Positions 20,836 through 30,464 of a DNA stretch of 57,519 nt are shown one piece after another; within the stretch, counting starts at the first letter, position 1; each line of letters opens with the position of its first letter. This DNA is from an uncultured Lachnospiraceae bacterium (lineage in GTDB: Bacteria > Bacillota > Clostridia > Lachnospirales > Lachnospiraceae). Below the pieces are notes generated by a model. The model ran no database searches. It worked only from the letters and a program-made list of their open reading frames with translations, and was not told the DNA's origin. The stretch is taken from NCBI GenBank assembly GCA_946403075.1, contig CAMIYN010000005.1:1-57519 (forward strand). Direction: 5' to 3'. Made by a program: the position numbers and the translations under genes.

Positions 20836-22775
20836 TATAATAAATGTTCCTCACTTATTATTAAACATCCATCCTTATCATATTTAGGTTTAGCAAATAA
20901 TTTAGGTTTTTCTGCTCTATCTGCTGCATCTTCTATTAAATTTATTGCATTTTCTTCATTTAATTTCATTCCCTCATCTATCATTTCCTCTACGACTTCA
21001 TATAATGCTGGGATGACTTTCCCTGGAATTACACAATCTATACTTTTTGCATAATTCTTGCAATATTCTACAAATTTATCAATACTATATTCTTCCCCTT
21101 TATTCTCTTCGCTCACACGATTTTTAATCTTTGGATTTATTTTTCCTCTTTTTGCTTCTAATGCTTTTTGTATTAATTCCTCATTCTTTTCTATTGGTAT
21201 TTCATCATCAGTCTCTACAATCTGTTCAACTTTTTTGATTTTTTCTTCATTATCTTTAATATTTTGTTTTATATCTTCTAATTCCCTTGTTACTATTTTC
21301 TTTTCACTTTCAGACATATTAATCTTTGGCACAACCTCTTCTCTCGGTTCTGATACTTCAAGCTTTTCTTGTTTTTTTGAACTGACAACCGAATAAATAT
21401 CAAATCTATCTAAAAATGAGGGACGATTTTTTGCCAATCTATCAAAATTATTTATCACATCTATTAAAACTATTATATTAGTATTTCTCTTGTTTAACAT
21501 AAATTCTTCTATGTTATCAAGCTCTGGTTCTTTTAATCTCCCTGCATTTTCTATTATCAAATCTCTCTTTCCAAGTTTTTGCAAAAAATAATCAAACCCT
21601 TTATCATTTAAATTATATGCTGAAACTTTTGCTGATTGAACTTTTTCTCCTCTCACTTTGTGGATATAATCAAGTTCTGCTTTTGCAATTTCAATCCCTT
21701 CATCTTTAGAATATGCTTCGATTATCATATGTAATTTTAAATCTTCTATTCGCATATCTTTAAATCTCCTTTTTTTGTCAAAACTTTTTTTTCTAAATTC
21801 ATTAAATGCTAATTCTATTCCTTTATTGTCTTCTTCTTTTTTTAATTCTTCTATCATTGACTTTACTTTATGTTTTCTTATCGAGTTATTATCATTCAAA
21901 AAAACTAATTCGCTTTCATTTGGCTTATAGCTATCAATATCTGCTTTATAATCAAATACACTTGGAGGTTGCTGGTTTTTTTCATCTAATACTTCTATTT
22001 CATCTTCTTTTCTATTTATTTTTTCTACTATTAATTTTTCCTTTTCTTTTTCTATATTTTCATTTTTTTCATCAATCCTTTTTATCTCGGCAAGTCTATC
22101 ATTTTCCCCCATATCATAATTATAACCTTCCTTGCTACTGTCCATATTTTCTACACTATATTCATTGTCTGTGAGAAGTCCTCTTTCATATATAGATAAC
22201 TCCACATATTTTTTCTTTAAATAAAGTGCATCTCTACCATACCCTTTTATTTTTACTCCAAAAAAATCAACAATATAATCACACAGTTCTATTACCTTTG
22301 CTTTTTCTCCAAGCTCATCATAAAGTGTTGCAAGTTCATATATCATTGCTTCATCTTTTTCTTCCTCAACATACTCCTCGAGCAGTCTTGTGAGCTGATC
22401 AATATCTGCACCTTTCGCTCTCAAATAATAATATTTAAGTAAACTCTTTCTTGGGTCATTTGGAAAACTAACACAAAAATCAATATAAAAGTCTCTCGCT
22501 GTTCGCATATCTTTGAGTTTTATATTTATTAAACAAAGTGAATAATAAAGTCTATTCTTTATCGGTGCTATCTTGTATGCTTTTTCAAGCAAATCTCTTG
22601 CAACTTGATAATCTTTATTTTCTTCATAAACATTTGAAACAAGTAAAAGTAAATTTATATCTTTTACTTCATCCCAATCAATTTTATCTGCTATATATGC
22701 TGCCGTTTTGTAATCGCCTTCCTCTTTTCTATGTTTTATCTTTGTTATATAATTTTCAAATTCTAATTGATCCAC
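20835..22775 (-). CDS. TPR protein with degenerate AAA+-like domain
   Basis: The protein has 646 residues. Residues about 1-180 are alternating helices of tetratricopeptide type (for example DYQVARDLLEKAYKIAP). Residues about 190-290 are a charged low-complexity linker. Residues about 295-470 look like an AAA+ ATPase core that has lost its nucleotide site. Where Walker A would be, I see HMIIEAYSKDEGIEIAKAEL with no GxxxxGK[ST], and where Walker B would be, RDLIIENAGRL. A second charged linker follows. The C-terminal part (about 560-630) ends in a lid-like helix pair with ENAINLIEDAADRAEKPK. I recall similar proteins downstream of recR in Lachnospiraceae, annotated as hypothetical. It starts with GTG directly after the recR stop (TAAGTG), with GGGAG about 12 bases upstream. 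A scaffold role is inference. Confidence 0.78.
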   Translation of the reverse strand: MDQLEFENYITKIKHRKEEGDYKTAAYIADKIDWDEVKDINLLLLVSNVYEENKDYQVARDLLEKAYKIAPIKNRLYYSLCLINIKLKDMRTARDFYIDFCVSFPNDPRKSLLKYYYLRAKGADIDQLTRLLEEYVEEEKDEAMIYELATLYDELGEKAKVIELCDYIVDFFGVKIKGYGRDALYLKKKYVELSIYERGLLTDNEYSVENMDSSKEGYNYDMGENDRLAEIKRIDEKNENIEKEKEKLIVEKINRKEDEIEVLDEKNQQPPSVFDYKADIDSYKPNESELVFLNDNNSIRKHKVKSMIEELKKEEDNKGIELAFNEFRKKSFDKKRRFKDMRIEDLKLHMIIEAYSKDEGIEIAKAELDYIHKVRGEKVQSAKVSAYNLNDKGFDYFLQKLGKRDLIIENAGRLKEPELDNIEEFMLNKRNTNIIVLIDVINNFDRLAKNRPSFLDRFDIYSVVSSKKQEKLEVSEPREEVVPKINMSESEKKIVTRELEDIKQNIKDNEEKIKKVEQIVETDDEIPIEKNEELIQKALEAKRGKINPKIKNRVSEENKGEEYSIDKFVEYCKNYAKSIDCVIPGKVIPALYEVVEEMIDEGMKLNEENAINLIEDAADRAEKPKLFAKPKYDKDGCLIISEEHLL

Positions 22776-23372
22776 TTATATCTCTACTCTCCCTTTATAT
22801 GCTCGAAGTAATGTAATTTCATCTATGTTTTCTATATCCCCACCTACTGGAACACCACTTGCAAGTCTTGTGATTTTAATATTTAATGGCTTTATTAATT
22901 TTGCTAAATATGTAGCAGTTGTTTCGCCTTCAATAGTTGAGTTAGTTGCAAGTATAACCTCATCTATATCTTCTGTCAACCTTTTCATTAATTGTTTTAT
23001 ATTTAATTCATTTGGACCTATCCCGAGAAGTGGAGATATTGCCCCCCCAAGCACATGATATAGCCCTCTATATTCTCCTACTTTTTCATAAGCCATTAAA
23101 TCTCTATCATTTTCTACCACCATTATTACTTTCTTGTTACGGTTTTCGCTACTACAAATATCGCACACTTCACTGCTTGTCATCATATTGCAAATTGAAC
23201 AATGTTTAATATTGTTACAAGCTGTTTTGATGGCATTTGATAACTCCATAGTCTGTTCCCTTGGTGCATTTATTAAATAAAAAGCCAATCTCCCTGCTGA
23301 TTTCCTCCCAACACCTGGCAACTTTGATAAGGCATCTACCAATTTTTCAAAATCTTCTGATATAAAACTCAT
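22776..23372 (-). CDS. recR: Recombination mediator protein RecR
   Basis: RecR works with RecO and RecF to load RecA at single-stranded gaps. The 198 residues match the family length. An N-terminal helix-hairpin-helix (KLPGVGRKSAGRLAFYLI) is followed by a C4 zinc finger (CSIC...CDIC, about residues 57-72) and a Toprim domain that opens with VVENDRDLMAYE. The C-terminal motif TRLASGVPVGGDIENIDE is diagnostic. The start overlaps the end of dnaX by four bases, so the pair is translationally coupled. The small ybaB/ebfC gene that normally lies between dnaX and recR is missing here. recF lies on the other side of the origin. Confidence 0.97.
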   Translation of the reverse strand: MSFISEDFEKLVDALSKLPGVGRKSAGRLAFYLINAPREQTMELSNAIKTACNNIKHCSICNMMTSSEVCDICSSENRNKKVIMVVENDRDLMAYEKVGEYRGLYHVLGGAISPLLGIGPNELNIKQLMKRLTEDIDEVILATNSTIEGETTATYLAKLIKPLNIKITRLASGVPVGGDIENIDEITLLRAYKGRVEI

Positions 23373-24991
23373 TCTCTACCTTCCACTTCCACTTGTGTGT
23401 CAAACATTTCTTCTATCATTTTGTCCACATCTTCATCTATTATTTCTTTTTCTTTATTTTTAATTTGTATTCTATAATCTTTATTTACAATATCTTTTAT
23501 ATTCTTCTCTATTTCTTTTATCAACTCTTCACTTGATAAAATTTCTACACCTATGTCATTTTCTACTATTATTTCAATTATACCTTCTTTTTTTGCAGGT
23601 AGAATTTTTGCTGTTTTCAACATAGCCTTTTTAAATCTTTCTACTGTTGAAATAATTTGATTCCATTTTGTTTTTATAATTTTAAAATCATCAAAAGTTG
23701 TGGGGCTAATTTCTATCTTTTTTTTATCTACATCTTGTGTTTCTTCTTTTATTGCAACATCTCTATTTTCTGTTTCATTTTTTAAATTTTCTTTTTCTTC
23801 TCTACTTCCTTCATCAAACACTTTTATAAATGATTTACCTTCAAGTTTTTCTTCCAGACTTTTTAGTCTACTCATAACTGCTTCTTCTATATAATCACTT
23901 TCAGGGCTTGCAAGTTTTATCAAAGTTGTTTCTATTATTACTCTCTTATTGTCAGCTGTTTTAATAACATTGGCACACTCAGATAATTTTTTTATATACC
24001 ATATTATTGTGTCTTTTGGTATTTTATTAGATAAATCTTTCAATTCTTCAAATTTTTCTTTAGTTATAGATAATGTCTCATTTGGTTCGTTGATTTCTTT
24101 TATTATAAGTAAATTTCTCATATACCATATAAAATCATTTATGAAAATATTTAGTTCTTTTCCTTTTTTAATTAACTCATCCAAAATCACAATAACACTT
24201 GTAATATCACTTTGTTCTATTGATATAACTAAATTTTTAAAAACTGTTTCATCAGCAACACCAAGTATTTTTTTTACTTCATCAAGAGTTAATTTTTCTC
24301 CACTCAAAAAGGATTGGCATCTATCAAGTATGCTTATGCTTTCTCGCATAGAGCCATCTCCAAGATTTGCTATAAAGTAAAGAGACTCTTTTTCAACTTC
24401 TATTTTTTCCTTATCACATATACTAGATAAATTCTCCACGATTTCATCAACACTTATTCTCCTAAAATCATATCTTTGGCATCTTGATAAAATCGTTGCT
24501 TTGAACTTATTTGGTTCAGTTGTTGCTAATATAAATATGACATAAGATGGAGGTTCTTCTAATGTTTTTAAGAATGCATCTCTTGCCGCATCTGATAATT
24601 CTTGTGCTTCATCTATTATAAATACTTTATATTTTTCATTATTTATAGGAGGGTATTCTACTATTTCTTTTATGTTTCTTATGTCATCAATACTATTATT
24701 GGTTGCAGCATCAATCTCATAAACATTTAAATTAGTTCCCTCGATACTTGATTTGCAACTCTCACAATTATTGCAAGGATTTGCATCTTTTCTGTTTTGA
24801 CAGTTTACTGCTCTTGCTAGAATTTTTGCAACAGTTGTTTTCCCTGTTCCTCTTGTTCCACAAAATAAATATGCATGTGCTACTCTATCATTTTGAATTT
24901 GGTTTTTTAATGTTTTTACTATTGCATCTTGTCCTACTACAGCATCAAAATCAAGTGGTCTATATTTTCTATATAAAGTATTTTGTTCCAT
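23369..24991 (-). CDS. dnaX: DNA polymerase III subunit gamma/tau
   Basis: This is the clamp-loader ATPase that opens the DnaN ring and bridges the replisome. Its 540 residues are normal for Bacillota. The N-terminus (LYRKYRPLDFDAVVGQ) is typical. Walker A is GTRGTGKTT near residue 46. The zinc-binding cysteines are in CQNRKDANPCNNCESC. Walker B/DEAQ is FIIDEAQELS, the SRC arginine finger is LSRCQRYDFRR, and GDGSMRESISILD follows. Beyond about residue 370 the tail is charged and variable, as in tau. An AGAGGA site precedes the ATG. It lies 12 bases after a coiled-coil membrane protein gene and overlaps recR. Confidence 0.97.
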   Translation of the reverse strand: MEQNTLYRKYRPLDFDAVVGQDAIVKTLKNQIQNDRVAHAYLFCGTRGTGKTTVAKILARAVNCQNRKDANPCNNCESCKSSIEGTNLNVYEIDAATNNSIDDIRNIKEIVEYPPINNEKYKVFIIDEAQELSDAARDAFLKTLEEPPSYVIFILATTEPNKFKATILSRCQRYDFRRISVDEIVENLSSICDKEKIEVEKESLYFIANLGDGSMRESISILDRCQSFLSGEKLTLDEVKKILGVADETVFKNLVISIEQSDITSVIVILDELIKKGKELNIFINDFIWYMRNLLIIKEINEPNETLSITKEKFEELKDLSNKIPKDTIIWYIKKLSECANVIKTADNKRVIIETTLIKLASPESDYIEEAVMSRLKSLEEKLEGKSFIKVFDEGSREEKENLKNETENRDVAIKEETQDVDKKKIEISPTTFDDFKIIKTKWNQIISTVERFKKAMLKTAKILPAKKEGIIEIIVENDIGVEILSSEELIKEIEKNIKDIVNKDYRIQIKNKEKEIIDEDVDKMIEEMFDTQVEVEGRE

Positions 24992-25003
24992 TATATCCTC
25001 TAT

Positions 25004-26083
25004 TTATTTCAATTTTATAACAGCTTCTTCTATTGTAAACTCTGGATTTTCATTTACAATATCTATTAATTTGTCTATTTTTGCTGTATCCATATTTGCC
25101 TTTCCAATATATATTTCATACTCATCTGCAATTTGTTTTTTTATGTTTTCAAGCTTACTTTGTTCCTTTTTTAATTCTGTTTCAATTTTGCTCAACTCTT
25201 TTTTTATCAAATCTATATCTTTGTTTGCTGCATTTTCAATATTTTCTTGCAATTCTTTTTTTACTACTGTTTCAAAATTTTCTATAGCTTCTTTTTGTTT
25301 TGCTTTTGCTTTTTCCATATCCATATTTGCTTGCTCTATCTCTCTATCAAAAACAGTATAATCAAATTTTGAATCATCTGTATCTTTCATTATGCTTTTT
25401 GAAATCTTTTTAATTTCTTTCAAATTATCTTTTATATCTTTTCTCAACTCTCTTATTTCTTTTAAAGTTTCATCGTCAACTTTAACAAATTTATCAATTA
25501 ATAAATATATACATCCAAAAAAAGCTGCAACCATTATCCAAAGTAATATTTTAGAGGAATCGATAGTCTTTGTTGCTTGTTCTCTATATAGAATCAAAAC
25601 TATAATTAATGGTATCAAAACGAAACAACAAACGAAATAAACTATTGCCCTGAAATATTCTCCTATGTTTGATGGTTTAAATATAGACAAATAAAATTTT
25701 GTATTTACAATGCTAGATACCTTGTTTTCTCTTAAAACTCTTTTAATCTCATTTTTTAAAAATACATTATTTTTTCTTTTGGTAGCAGTCTCTTTTTCTA
25801 TAAGTAAAGTAATGTTTTTTTTCCTTTCTTTTTCTCTTTTATTTTTTGCTTCACTTATTCTATTGTTGATATTTGTAAATCTATCATCGAAATCTCTATC
25901 TAAATCTTGCTTCCTCTCTTTTATTGTTTTTTCAATTATTTCTTCTTTTACTTTGGTTAATTCAGCAACTTTTTGTTCATATGTTGCTTTTTTCCCTTTC
26001 AATAAATTTATGTCTTTTTTCTTTTCTTCGACATCTATTAAGGCTTTTTTTGCATTTACTAAAAATTCTTTTGCTGATTCCAT
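25004..26083 (-). CDS. Coiled-coil protein with two central membrane segments
   Basis: I do not recognise a family. I start it at the ATG at 26083 (MESAKEF), which has GGAGGT five bases upstream; a TTG four codons earlier overlaps that site and is unlikely. The 359 residues fall into three parts: an N-terminal Lys/Glu-rich coiled coil to about residue 125, two hydrophobic segments (about 146-167 and 181-199) joined by a short loop, and a long C-terminal coiled coil to about residue 325. Both coiled coils would lie on the same side of the membrane. The end (NPEFTIEEAVIKLK) resembles a short helical domain. It sits between pgi and dnaX in the same run. The shape suggests a membrane-tethered scaffold, but no function can be assigned. 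Confidence 0.8.
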   Translation of the reverse strand: MESAKEFLVNAKKALIDVEEKKKDINLLKGKKATYEQKVAELTKVKEEIIEKTIKERKQDLDRDFDDRFTNINNRISEAKNKREKERKKNITLLIEKETATKRKNNVFLKNEIKRVLRENKVSSIVNTKFYLSIFKPSNIGEYFRAIVYFVCCFVLIPLIIVLILYREQATKTIDSSKILLWIMVAAFFGCIYLLIDKFVKVDDETLKEIRELRKDIKDNLKEIKKISKSIMKDTDDSKFDYTVFDREIEQANMDMEKAKAKQKEAIENFETVVKKELQENIENAANKDIDLIKKELSKIETELKKEQSKLENIKKQIADEYEIYIGKANMDTAKIDKLIDIVNENPEFTIEEAVIKLK

Positions 26084-26101
26084 TTTTACCTCCAAATAAT
26101 T

Positions 26102-27376
26102 TTATTTTTTTTCTAACAATCTTTTAATTTCACTTTTATACTTTTCAACCCCTGGTTGATTAAAAGGGTCTACTCCAAGTATATATCCACTTATAGCACA
26201 AGAATATTGAAAAAAGTAAAACATCGCACCAAGTGTTTTTTCATCTTGTTTTTCTATTTTTATTTCAATTATAGGAACTTGCCCTTCTAAATGTGCTTTT
26301 TTTGTGCCATTTTTTGCAATTTTATTTATTTCATTAATGTTATTGTTTATTAAATAATTTAATTTATCTATATCATCTTTATCTTCTTCTAGATACAAAT
26401 TATTTTCAACATTTTCTTTATTGATTGAAACAAATGTCTCAAAAATATTTCTCTTTCCTTCTTGCATTAATTGCCCCATAGAGTGAAGATCTGTTGAAAA
26501 AATTAGAGAAGCAGGAAAAATTCCCATATTTTGTTTGCATTCAGATTCCCCATATAGTTGCTTTAACCATTCAAGAAAGTATCTCATATTTGGAGTAAAT
26601 GAGGAAAATACTTCAATGTCTTTTCCTGTGCTATATAAATAATTTCTTAATGCTGCATATTGCAAAGCTATATTCTTTTTAAAATTTAAATCTAACAAAT
26701 CTTCTTGCATTTCTTTTGCTGCTTCCAATATTTTTTTTACATTAAATCCTGCACATGCAATTGGGAATATTCCAACGGTTGTCAAAACAGAATATCTCCC
26801 ACCTATGTTTTCTGGAATAAACAATTTTCTATAATTATTTTTTTTTGCTATTTCATAAAGTAAACCTTTCCCTTTAGTAGTTGTCACTATTATTCTTTCT
26901 TTTGCTTTGTCTCCATATTTTTTTTCTAATAAATTTTTAAAAACTCTAAATGCAATAGCAGGCTCCATTGTTCCACCGCTTTTACTTATTACATTTATGT
27001 ACACATTTTTATCTTCTACATATTTAATTGTATCCATCAAATATTTTTCTGATAAACTATTTCCTACAAAAATTATTTCTATCTTTTTATCAAAATTATA
27101 ATAATCAGATAAAAAATCTATTCCAGCTTTTGCTCCAAGAAAGGAGCCCCCAATCCCTACAACAATCAAAACTTCAGCATTTTCTTTAACTTCATTTGCA
27201 AGATTCTTAATTATTTCAATGTCTTCATTTTTTATTATCTTTTCTATATCGAGCCATCCGTTCATTTTTTCTCTATTGATGGCATGTAAATCTGTATATG
27301 CTCTTGTTGCTTTTTTAGACCAAATATCAATATCAAAGTCATTATTTATATTATATTCAAAATCTATATATTTCAT
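26102..27376 (-). CDS. pgi: Glucose-6-phosphate isomerase
   Basis: This enzyme interconverts glucose 6-phosphate and fructose 6-phosphate in the cytosol. The 424 residues are slightly shorter than the roughly 450 of Bacillus Pgi. Visible motifs are VVGIGGSFLGAKAG (phosphate binding), VISKSGGTMEPA, IGGRYSVLTTVG (active-site Arg), GESECKQNMGIFP and STDLHSMGQLMQEG with a catalytic His. A long gap of 13 bases separates AAGGAG from the ATG. The spacer to the upstream 822-residue gene is 92 bases and may hold a promoter, though I see no strong one. With tpiA it is one of two glycolytic genes in a run otherwise devoted to replication, repair and the cell envelope. Confidence 0.95.
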   Translation of the reverse strand: MKYIDFEYNINNDFDIDIWSKKATRAYTDLHAINREKMNGWLDIEKIIKNEDIEIIKNLANEVKENAEVLIVVGIGGSFLGAKAGIDFLSDYYNFDKKIEIIFVGNSLSEKYLMDTIKYVEDKNVYINVISKSGGTMEPAIAFRVFKNLLEKKYGDKAKERIIVTTTKGKGLLYEIAKKNNYRKLFIPENIGGRYSVLTTVGIFPIACAGFNVKKILEAAKEMQEDLLDLNFKKNIALQYAALRNYLYSTGKDIEVFSSFTPNMRYFLEWLKQLYGESECKQNMGIFPASLIFSTDLHSMGQLMQEGKRNIFETFVSINKENVENNLYLEEDKDDIDKLNYLINNNINEINKIAKNGTKKAHLEGQVPIIEIKIEKQDEKTLGAMFYFFQYSCAISGYILGVDPFNQPGVEKYKSEIKRLLEKK

Positions 27377-27468
27377 TAATTAGCACTTACTCCTTTTTAA
27401 TTTTGATTTAATTTACTTCATTTCTGTCTGAAAACTTGTTCTCACAGTTAATGTTTTTCTCATATTTT

Positions 27469-29937
27469 TTATTCTAATTTTTCTAGTTGTGCATATAATA
27501 CATATCCTCTATCAACAATCATTGTTTTTACTTCATTTCTCGGTGTTAGTATTCTATCCTTTGTTGGATATTCCAATACATAATTCATATTATCATATCC
27601 TGTGACAAAATATTTAAATTCATTGTCTCTATATACTGCAACTTTTTCACCAAGACTTATATAATACTCAAGGTCTCTCTCTGTTACTCCCGTGATATTC
27701 ATTATTAAAACACTATTCTCTTTTAAATAAAAATTTTCTCTAAATTCTTTTATGTTTTCAAGTATGCTATCATTTTGTCTAAGATATGAAACATTTGCTT
27801 TATTTGATCTGTTATAACAAGTTGTTTTATCATTTAATTTAACATATCCAAAACTATCTCTTATTTCAGAAATTCCATCTGCCAAAATCGTTTTTTTTGA
27901 AACCAAATTTCCATTATCATAAACATAATATATATCTTTTTCTTTTCTCACTTCTTTTTCTATTGGGACAACTTCTATCATTTTTAATTTCAGTGGAGTG
28001 TATCTCTTATATATGATTTGCTCATTTTTTAATCCAAGAGAAATATATGCAACTCTTAGCTTTTCTTTTAAAAACTCTTCTTTTATTTTATATTCTTCTA
28101 TTTTTTCTTCTTGATAATTATTTATTATAACTCCATTTGTGATTAAATTAAAATGTTCTCCTTCTTTTTCATATTTATTATATTTGAGAACTTCTCTGCT
28201 TGCAATAAAATTATAATAATAAATATTTTTTTCACTAAAGATTTTCTTTTCATCAGTTTCTAAATTTACAACTTGAATGCTATCAAAAACTCTCCCCACC
28301 ACTCTGTCATTATCATTCCATATATTTTTTGTTTTTGTCACTCCATAAAACAAATCATCATTCATACAAGTTATGACTTCTATTGTTTCATCACTTTTTG
28401 GAGATATTGTTCTCTGCTTATTTTCAGCAAGGTTTACAATTATTATATCTTTTTTTTCAACATCTGTAGAATTATATGCTAAAAATTTCCCATTTGTACT
28501 TGCAGCACTTGTAGTCTCATCTATGTTTTGAGTTTTTAGAACTAATTCCTCTGTATTGACATCTATAGAATAAACCCTATCATAAGTTTTAAAATATAAT
28601 TGATTATTTATATATGTACACAATTTATTTAGATCATATTTTAAGGACTGATATGTTGTATATAATGGAATAAAAAAATTTTCTTCTACAGTGTCTGCGT
28701 CTGGCAAATATGTAAAAAACGATATTCCTATATACCCCTCTCCGGTTCCTCTCATGTTATATCCATAAACAATAAATTTTGCTTCACCTGTTTCTTCAAT
28801 TGATATTAATTTTACATCATAGTTATCAAAAACTTTTTCATATGATTCTTTATCTCTTATTCCATTACTATATATATTTTTTAATGTTCTCTTTTCTCTA
28901 TCATATATATATATTTCTTTTCTCTTTGCAAACATAAAATAATTTTTTTCTGCTGACTCAATTTTTTTTACATCATTTATATTTGTAATGCCTAGATATA
29001 ATCTATCTCTTTCTATGTCATATTCTCTATTTTCAACATTTATTAATTCCTCAGTCGTTCTATCAAATTTCATTATATAATATCTCTTATCATCCCATCT
29101 CACAACATATTTATCTGTATTTATAAAAAGCTGTTTTTTTCTATCCCTAATCTCACTTGTCAAATAATCAATATCTATATTAAAACAATAATTCTGTGCC
29201 TCATAAATTTTTAAATGCAAATCACTCTCGAGTTTCATTTTTGTATCTGCCCATGTAATCTGGTCGTATGATGATTGAATTGTCACATGATGAAGTTGCC
29301 TTAAATCCTTGTTTTTACTTGTTTCCAAATATTTTACAAGTGTTGCTGCTTCGGTTTTACTAAATGTTCTCTTTGTAAAATCAGAAACCATTTCTATTAC
29401 ACTCTCCAAATTTGTTCTATCTTTATAAATGATATTGGTAAAATAAAATGCTCTCTTATCAATCAAATCTATTTTTATTGACATCATATATATTCTATCT
29501 TTTTCTATGAGATTCTGAAGGTTTGCTGACACTTTAACTTCATTATCTTTTGAAAAAGGAACTCCTACAACTGTTCTTTCAATTAATTCATTTGAGTTTT
29601 TATCTCTAATTTCATATTCGATATTTTCAAATTCCGTATTATTCTTTTTTATCACCATTGTAAAATCTCTATCTTTTCCAAGAACTGATAGGCTTTCATT
29701 TGACACCATACTATAATTTTGATCTCTATATGCTCTTAACACATTGGTTTTGAAGCCATTAATTTCTTGATATATAATCGGAAACTGAGAAAAATTAGCA
29801 TCCTGTAATTCATTTGTTTTTCTTACTGTTTCTTGATTTATTTGTACATTAAAAAAAATCAACGAAAGAATAAAAAAGACTATAACCACGGCATAAATCG
29901 GTATATTTATCCTTCTTTTTCTAAAGCTCTTTCTCAT
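27469..29937 (-). CDS. Large membrane-anchored extracellular protein, unknown
   Basis: The 822 residues start with a basic stretch (MRKSFRKRRIN) and one membrane segment (about 13-31, IPIYAVVIVFFILSLIFFNV), so the remaining 790 residues should face outside. Residues about 60-260 look like a mixed alpha/beta domain. From about 290 to 640 there are repeated short beta-strand blocks (for example KRYYIMKFDRTTEELINVENREYD, KEIYIYDREKRTLKNIYSNG, QLYFKTYDRVYSIDVNTEELV), which read like blades of a beta-propeller. The C-terminus is again strand-rich. I do not recognise a named family. I recall large anchored proteins beside DUF4446 and parB in Lachnospiraceae. It follows DUF4446 by 14 bases, so it belongs to the par operon by position. 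The start site has a weak AGAGAG. Confidence 0.8.
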   Translation of the reverse strand: MRKSFRKRRINIPIYAVVIVFFILSLIFFNVQINQETVRKTNELQDANFSQFPIIYQEINGFKTNVLRAYRDQNYSMVSNESLSVLGKDRDFTMVIKKNNTEFENIEYEIRDKNSNELIERTVVGVPFSKDNEVKVSANLQNLIEKDRIYMMSIKIDLIDKRAFYFTNIIYKDRTNLESVIEMVSDFTKRTFSKTEAATLVKYLETSKNKDLRQLHHVTIQSSYDQITWADTKMKLESDLHLKIYEAQNYCFNIDIDYLTSEIRDRKKQLFINTDKYVVRWDDKRYYIMKFDRTTEELINVENREYDIERDRLYLGITNINDVKKIESAEKNYFMFAKRKEIYIYDREKRTLKNIYSNGIRDKESYEKVFDNYDVKLISIEETGEAKFIVYGYNMRGTGEGYIGISFFTYLPDADTVEENFFIPLYTTYQSLKYDLNKLCTYINNQLYFKTYDRVYSIDVNTEELVLKTQNIDETTSAASTNGKFLAYNSTDVEKKDIIIVNLAENKQRTISPKSDETIEVITCMNDDLFYGVTKTKNIWNDNDRVVGRVFDSIQVVNLETDEKKIFSEKNIYYYNFIASREVLKYNKYEKEGEHFNLITNGVIINNYQEEKIEEYKIKEEFLKEKLRVAYISLGLKNEQIIYKRYTPLKLKMIEVVPIEKEVRKEKDIYYVYDNGNLVSKKTILADGISEIRDSFGYVKLNDKTTCYNRSNKANVSYLRQNDSILENIKEFRENFYLKENSVLIMNITGVTERDLEYYISLGEKVAVYRDNEFKYFVTGYDNMNYVLEYPTKDRILTPRNEVKTMIVDRGYVLYAQLEKLE

Positions 29938-29951
29938 TTATAATCTCTCTT

Positions 29952-30455
29952 TTACTCTTTGTTTACTTGCTGACCTATCGCTGACACTAATGCTATTTCT
30001 TCTTCTGGTCCAAGCTTTACTGTAGTGCTGCCTGCATCTACTTCTTTCAAAAAAAACACAGTGCTTCCTCCATTATTTTGGCATGTTACAACAAATCCTG
30101 TATTCGTGAAATCTAAAAGTGCCATAGCAAACGATCTCTTTCCTGTTTTCTCTTCAAATGCATCATATTTATGTATTCCAATTTTTTGAAAAGAATTTTT
30201 TGTTATTCTGTTTAGTGCTTTTATGCTCTCTTTATTTTTTTGATTCTCATCCATTAAAAAATCTATGTCATTTTGTAAACCCATACAAAACTCTTCTAAA
30301 CTTTCTGCATCTTTTCCCGTCATAAACAAATTATATTTTCTATTCAATTCATTATATTTCCCATATGAAATTATTGAAAAAACCACAGCTACAATCGTTA
30401 GAGCCAATAAAATTGCAAAAGCAATCGTCAAGTCTGAATTTTGAAATATTGTCAT
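29952..30455 (-). CDS. DUF4446 family membrane protein
   Basis: The 167 residues have an N-terminal membrane segment (about 10-31), a helical, probably coiled-coil part, and then the family signature: KIGIHKYDAFEE.TGKRSFAMALLDFTNTGFV followed by FFLKEVDAGSTTVKLGPEEEIAL. Members are common in Clostridia directly beside parB, but no biochemical role is established. Here it lies 9 bases after parB and 14 bases before the 822-residue anchored protein. That fits a membrane component co-expressed with the segregation system. AGGGG precedes the ATG. Confidence 0.9.
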   Translation of the reverse strand: MTIFQNSDLTIAFAILLALTIVAVVFSIISYGKYNELNRKYNLFMTGKDAESLEEFCMGLQNDIDFLMDENQKNKESIKALNRITKNSFQKIGIHKYDAFEEKTGKRSFAMALLDFTNTGFVVTCQNNGGSTVFFLKEVDAGSTTVKLGPEEEIALVSAIGQQVNKE

Positions 30456-30464
30456 TATTACCCC

